A stretch of 14,709 nt of DNA from Firmicutes bacterium UBA5301 (GTDB taxonomy: Bacteria > Bacillota > UBA5301): the NCBI GenBank assembly GCA_002408345.1, contig DHRX01000181.1:1-14709 (forward strand). The letters are read 5' to 3'. A program made the translations under genes and the position numbers. Below the pieces are notes generated by a model. The model was not told the DNA's origin. It did not search any database and worked only from the letters and a program-made list of their open reading frames with translations. This document shows positions 13,078-14,709 of the stretch, piece after piece. Position 1 is the first letter of the stretch. Each line of letters opens with the position of its first letter.

Positions 13078-14709
13078 CTATATTTTCTCATTCCTATAGT
13101 AATTTATCAGACAGCCAGCTAGAATAATATCCCGATCATCTTGAGAGAGATTTTCTAGTTTTAGTCCTAACCGCTTTATTCCTTTATTGCTGATGATTGT
13201 CGCCTCAATCGAGGTTTCTCCTGACTGGACTGCTTGTCGAATACCTGGAATATAGAGATAATCGTCCACAGCCAAGTTGTCTTGTTCCCCCTCACTAATG
13301 GTGAAGGGCAACATGCCCCAGTTGATAAGGTTACTCCGATACCGTTTAGTCGCATATTCAATAGCAATGTTAGCGTCTCCACCTAGTACACGCTGGCAGG
13401 ATGCTGCCTGCTCCCGAGCCGAGCCATCACCAGGCTTTCTAGCAAAAATAACTGTACCTACACCTGTATTTTGGATAAGATCCTGCAAATCCCCAGATGA
13501 ATCAGGAATTTGTGAAAAAGCGGCACGAAAGAAGTTTTGTACCTCAGCTGCCACTTGACCGGTGGAAGCTGTCGCTTGACGCTTAGCCTCTATGGCCTGC
13601 ACCGCTTTGGCCCTGCCTACATAAGCAGGGTCTCTGCGGGACAAGGTAAACTCCGCTAACCTATAAGGGTTCGAGCGGTACGCTGAAGTCTCACCAGACG
13701 GAATAAGCTCATCTGTTGTGGTTACAGGATCATGAATAACCGAAGCTACTTTAAGTAGCAAGTTTTCCGGCAGCGCTCTAATATTAGGCCAATCAGTGAT
13801 ATTAGGGCCAAAAACTAGTTTTCCTTCTGGCATAGCTTTACCAAAACCTTGGTATACTCGACTTTCGTAAACGCTCTTATTAAATCTATACGGTATCGGT
13901 TCAAAAACGTCACCGACCTCAGTAGCTGACGTAAGTTTACCGCCATTAAGGGCCGTTGCGGCAATCGACCGGGCATCCATCAAGGCAACTGAGGCAATCT
14001 GTCCATCATCCGGCTTGGATCCTTCCCTATTAGGGAAGTTACGAGTCGTATGACGAATGCTTAAGCCGTTATGGACCGGTACATCACCAGCACCAAAACA
14101 GGGCCCGCAGAAAGCGGTCCGGATCGTTGCTCCGGCAAGCATTAAGGTTTCAATTGCTTTGTGCCTCATTAATTCTAGATTGACCGGTTGGCTCGACGGA
14201 TAGATGCTCAAGGAAAAAGCGTCATCACCAATGGACTTCTGGTCCAAAATCTGTGCCATAGCGACTATATTTTCAAAGGTTCCACCAGCACAACCAGCGA
14301 CAACGCCTTGGTCTACCTGAAGGCATCCATCAACCAATTTATCGGTTAACTTAAATTGCAGGTTCGGATTATCTAGCTGTTTTTGTCCTTCAACCTCTAC
14401 CTGCCGTAAAATATCCGGTCCATTTTCATTGAGTTCATCGATAGACCAGACATTACTGGGATGGAACGGCAGGGCAATCATCGGACGGATACGGTCAAGG
14501 TCTACCATAACCAACCCGTCATAGTAGCTGATTTCACTGGGCTCCAACTTATGGTAAGCTTCGGGACGACCATGAATCTGGTAATACTCCGCCACCTGCT
14601 CATCCGTTTGCCAAATAGACGACAAGCAAGTTGTTTCAGTAGTCATTACATCAATGCCATTTCTAAAGTCAACGGTTAAATTAGCAACACCAGGGCCAAC
14701 AAATTCCAA
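13078..14709 (-). CDS. Aconitase-family hydratase (YbhJ-like), C-terminal part
   Basis: The frame is open at the right window edge, so the N-terminus is missing and 543 residues are visible. Three cysteines for a 4Fe-4S cluster are in aconitase order: C140 in AGCAGGTFEN (the SCTNS equivalent), and C201 and C204 in CGPCFGAGD. The C-terminal domain has GDGSAREQAA, which holds the substrate-binding Arg loop, and 'YRSNLINWGMLPF' (the usual E-x-N-L-x-x-x-G-x-L-P region). The pattern and the CAGG variant point to the YbhJ-like hydratase branch rather than a citric-acid-cycle aconitase; the substrate is unknown. The stop TAG is followed by about 60 nt of A/T-rich sequence and a weak GGGG/CCCC hairpin. 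Confidence 0.9.
   Translation of the reverse strand: MEFVGPGVANLTVDFRNGIDVMTTETTCLSSIWQTDEQVAEYYQIHGRPEAYHKLEPSEISYYDGLVMVDLDRIRPMIALPFHPSNVWSIDELNENGPDILRQVEVEGQKQLDNPNLQFKLTDKLVDGCLQVDQGVVAGCAGGTFENIVAMAQILDQKSIGDDAFSLSIYPSSQPVNLELMRHKAIETLMLAGATIRTAFCGPCFGAGDVPVHNGLSIRHTTRNFPNREGSKPDDGQIASVALMDARSIAATALNGGKLTSATEVGDVFEPIPYRFNKSVYESRVYQGFGKAMPEGKLVFGPNITDWPNIRALPENLLLKVASVIHDPVTTTDELIPSGETSAYRSNPYRLAEFTLSRRDPAYVGRAKAVQAIEAKRQATASTGQVAAEVQNFFRAAFSQIPDSSGDLQDLIQNTGVGTVIFARKPGDGSAREQAASCQRVLGGDANIAIEYATKRYRSNLINWGMLPFTISEGEQDNLAVDDYLYIPGIRQAVQSGETSIEATIISNKGIKRLGLKLENLSQDDRDIILAGCLINYYRNEKI

Overview
The window looks like a chromosomal segment of an anaerobic, low-to-moderate GC Firmicute (Clostridia-type). 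Three things point there: a classic SAM-I (S-box) leader ending in an intrinsic terminator, strong AGGAGG-type ribosome binding sites with frequent GTG/TTG starts, and a high density of Fe-S proteins (a DinG-type helicase, a polyferredoxin, a family-4-like uracil-DNA glycosylase and an aconitase-family hydratase). No rRNA, tRNA, insertion sequence, phage gene or CRISPR array was seen. The species cannot be named from this sequence.

Left part (1-1446): the 3' end of an RsiV/DUF3298 protein on the + strand runs into a perfect 12-bp inverted repeat and a convergent 143-aa hypothetical gene. A cold-shock protein gene follows on the + strand. Its ribosome binding site and start codons lie inside a predicted hairpin, and a 17-bp bidirectional terminator closes this part.

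SAM-riboswitch unit (5685 down to 1423, minus strand): promoter, SAM-I riboswitch, terminator, then metQ, a 4Fe-4S protein, a DinG-like helicase and a small hypothetical protein. The genes are 15-35 nt apart, so the methionine signal may reach all four. MetN and MetI are absent from the window. A flavin-dependent nitronate-monooxygenase-type gene leaves on the + strand from a promoter that overlaps the riboswitch promoter.

Large minus-strand block (13077 down to 6642): a structured 5' region of unknown class and a 41-aa small ORF come first. Then come a UdgX/UDG4-like glycosylase, a YbaK deacylase, a SAM methyltransferase, a DUF1905 protein, a ketopantoate reductase, a probable DUF6143 protein, 3-methyladenine glycosylase I (tag), an arginase-fold protein, a four-helix histidine-rich membrane protein and a membrane-anchored FG-GAP-like protein. 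The last gene overlaps the 3' end of the nitronate monooxygenase gene by 50 bp. Spacing suggests several transcription units (udg-ybaK-methyltransferase-DUF1905-panE; tag-arginase; the two membrane genes). The mix of repair and housekeeping functions gives no single pathway.

Right edge (13078-14709): most of a YbhJ-like aconitase-family hydratase on the minus strand, cut by the window end.

The observation most worth following is the unclassified structured leader at 12873-12969 with its short downstream ORF. No complete new defence or metabolic system is evident.
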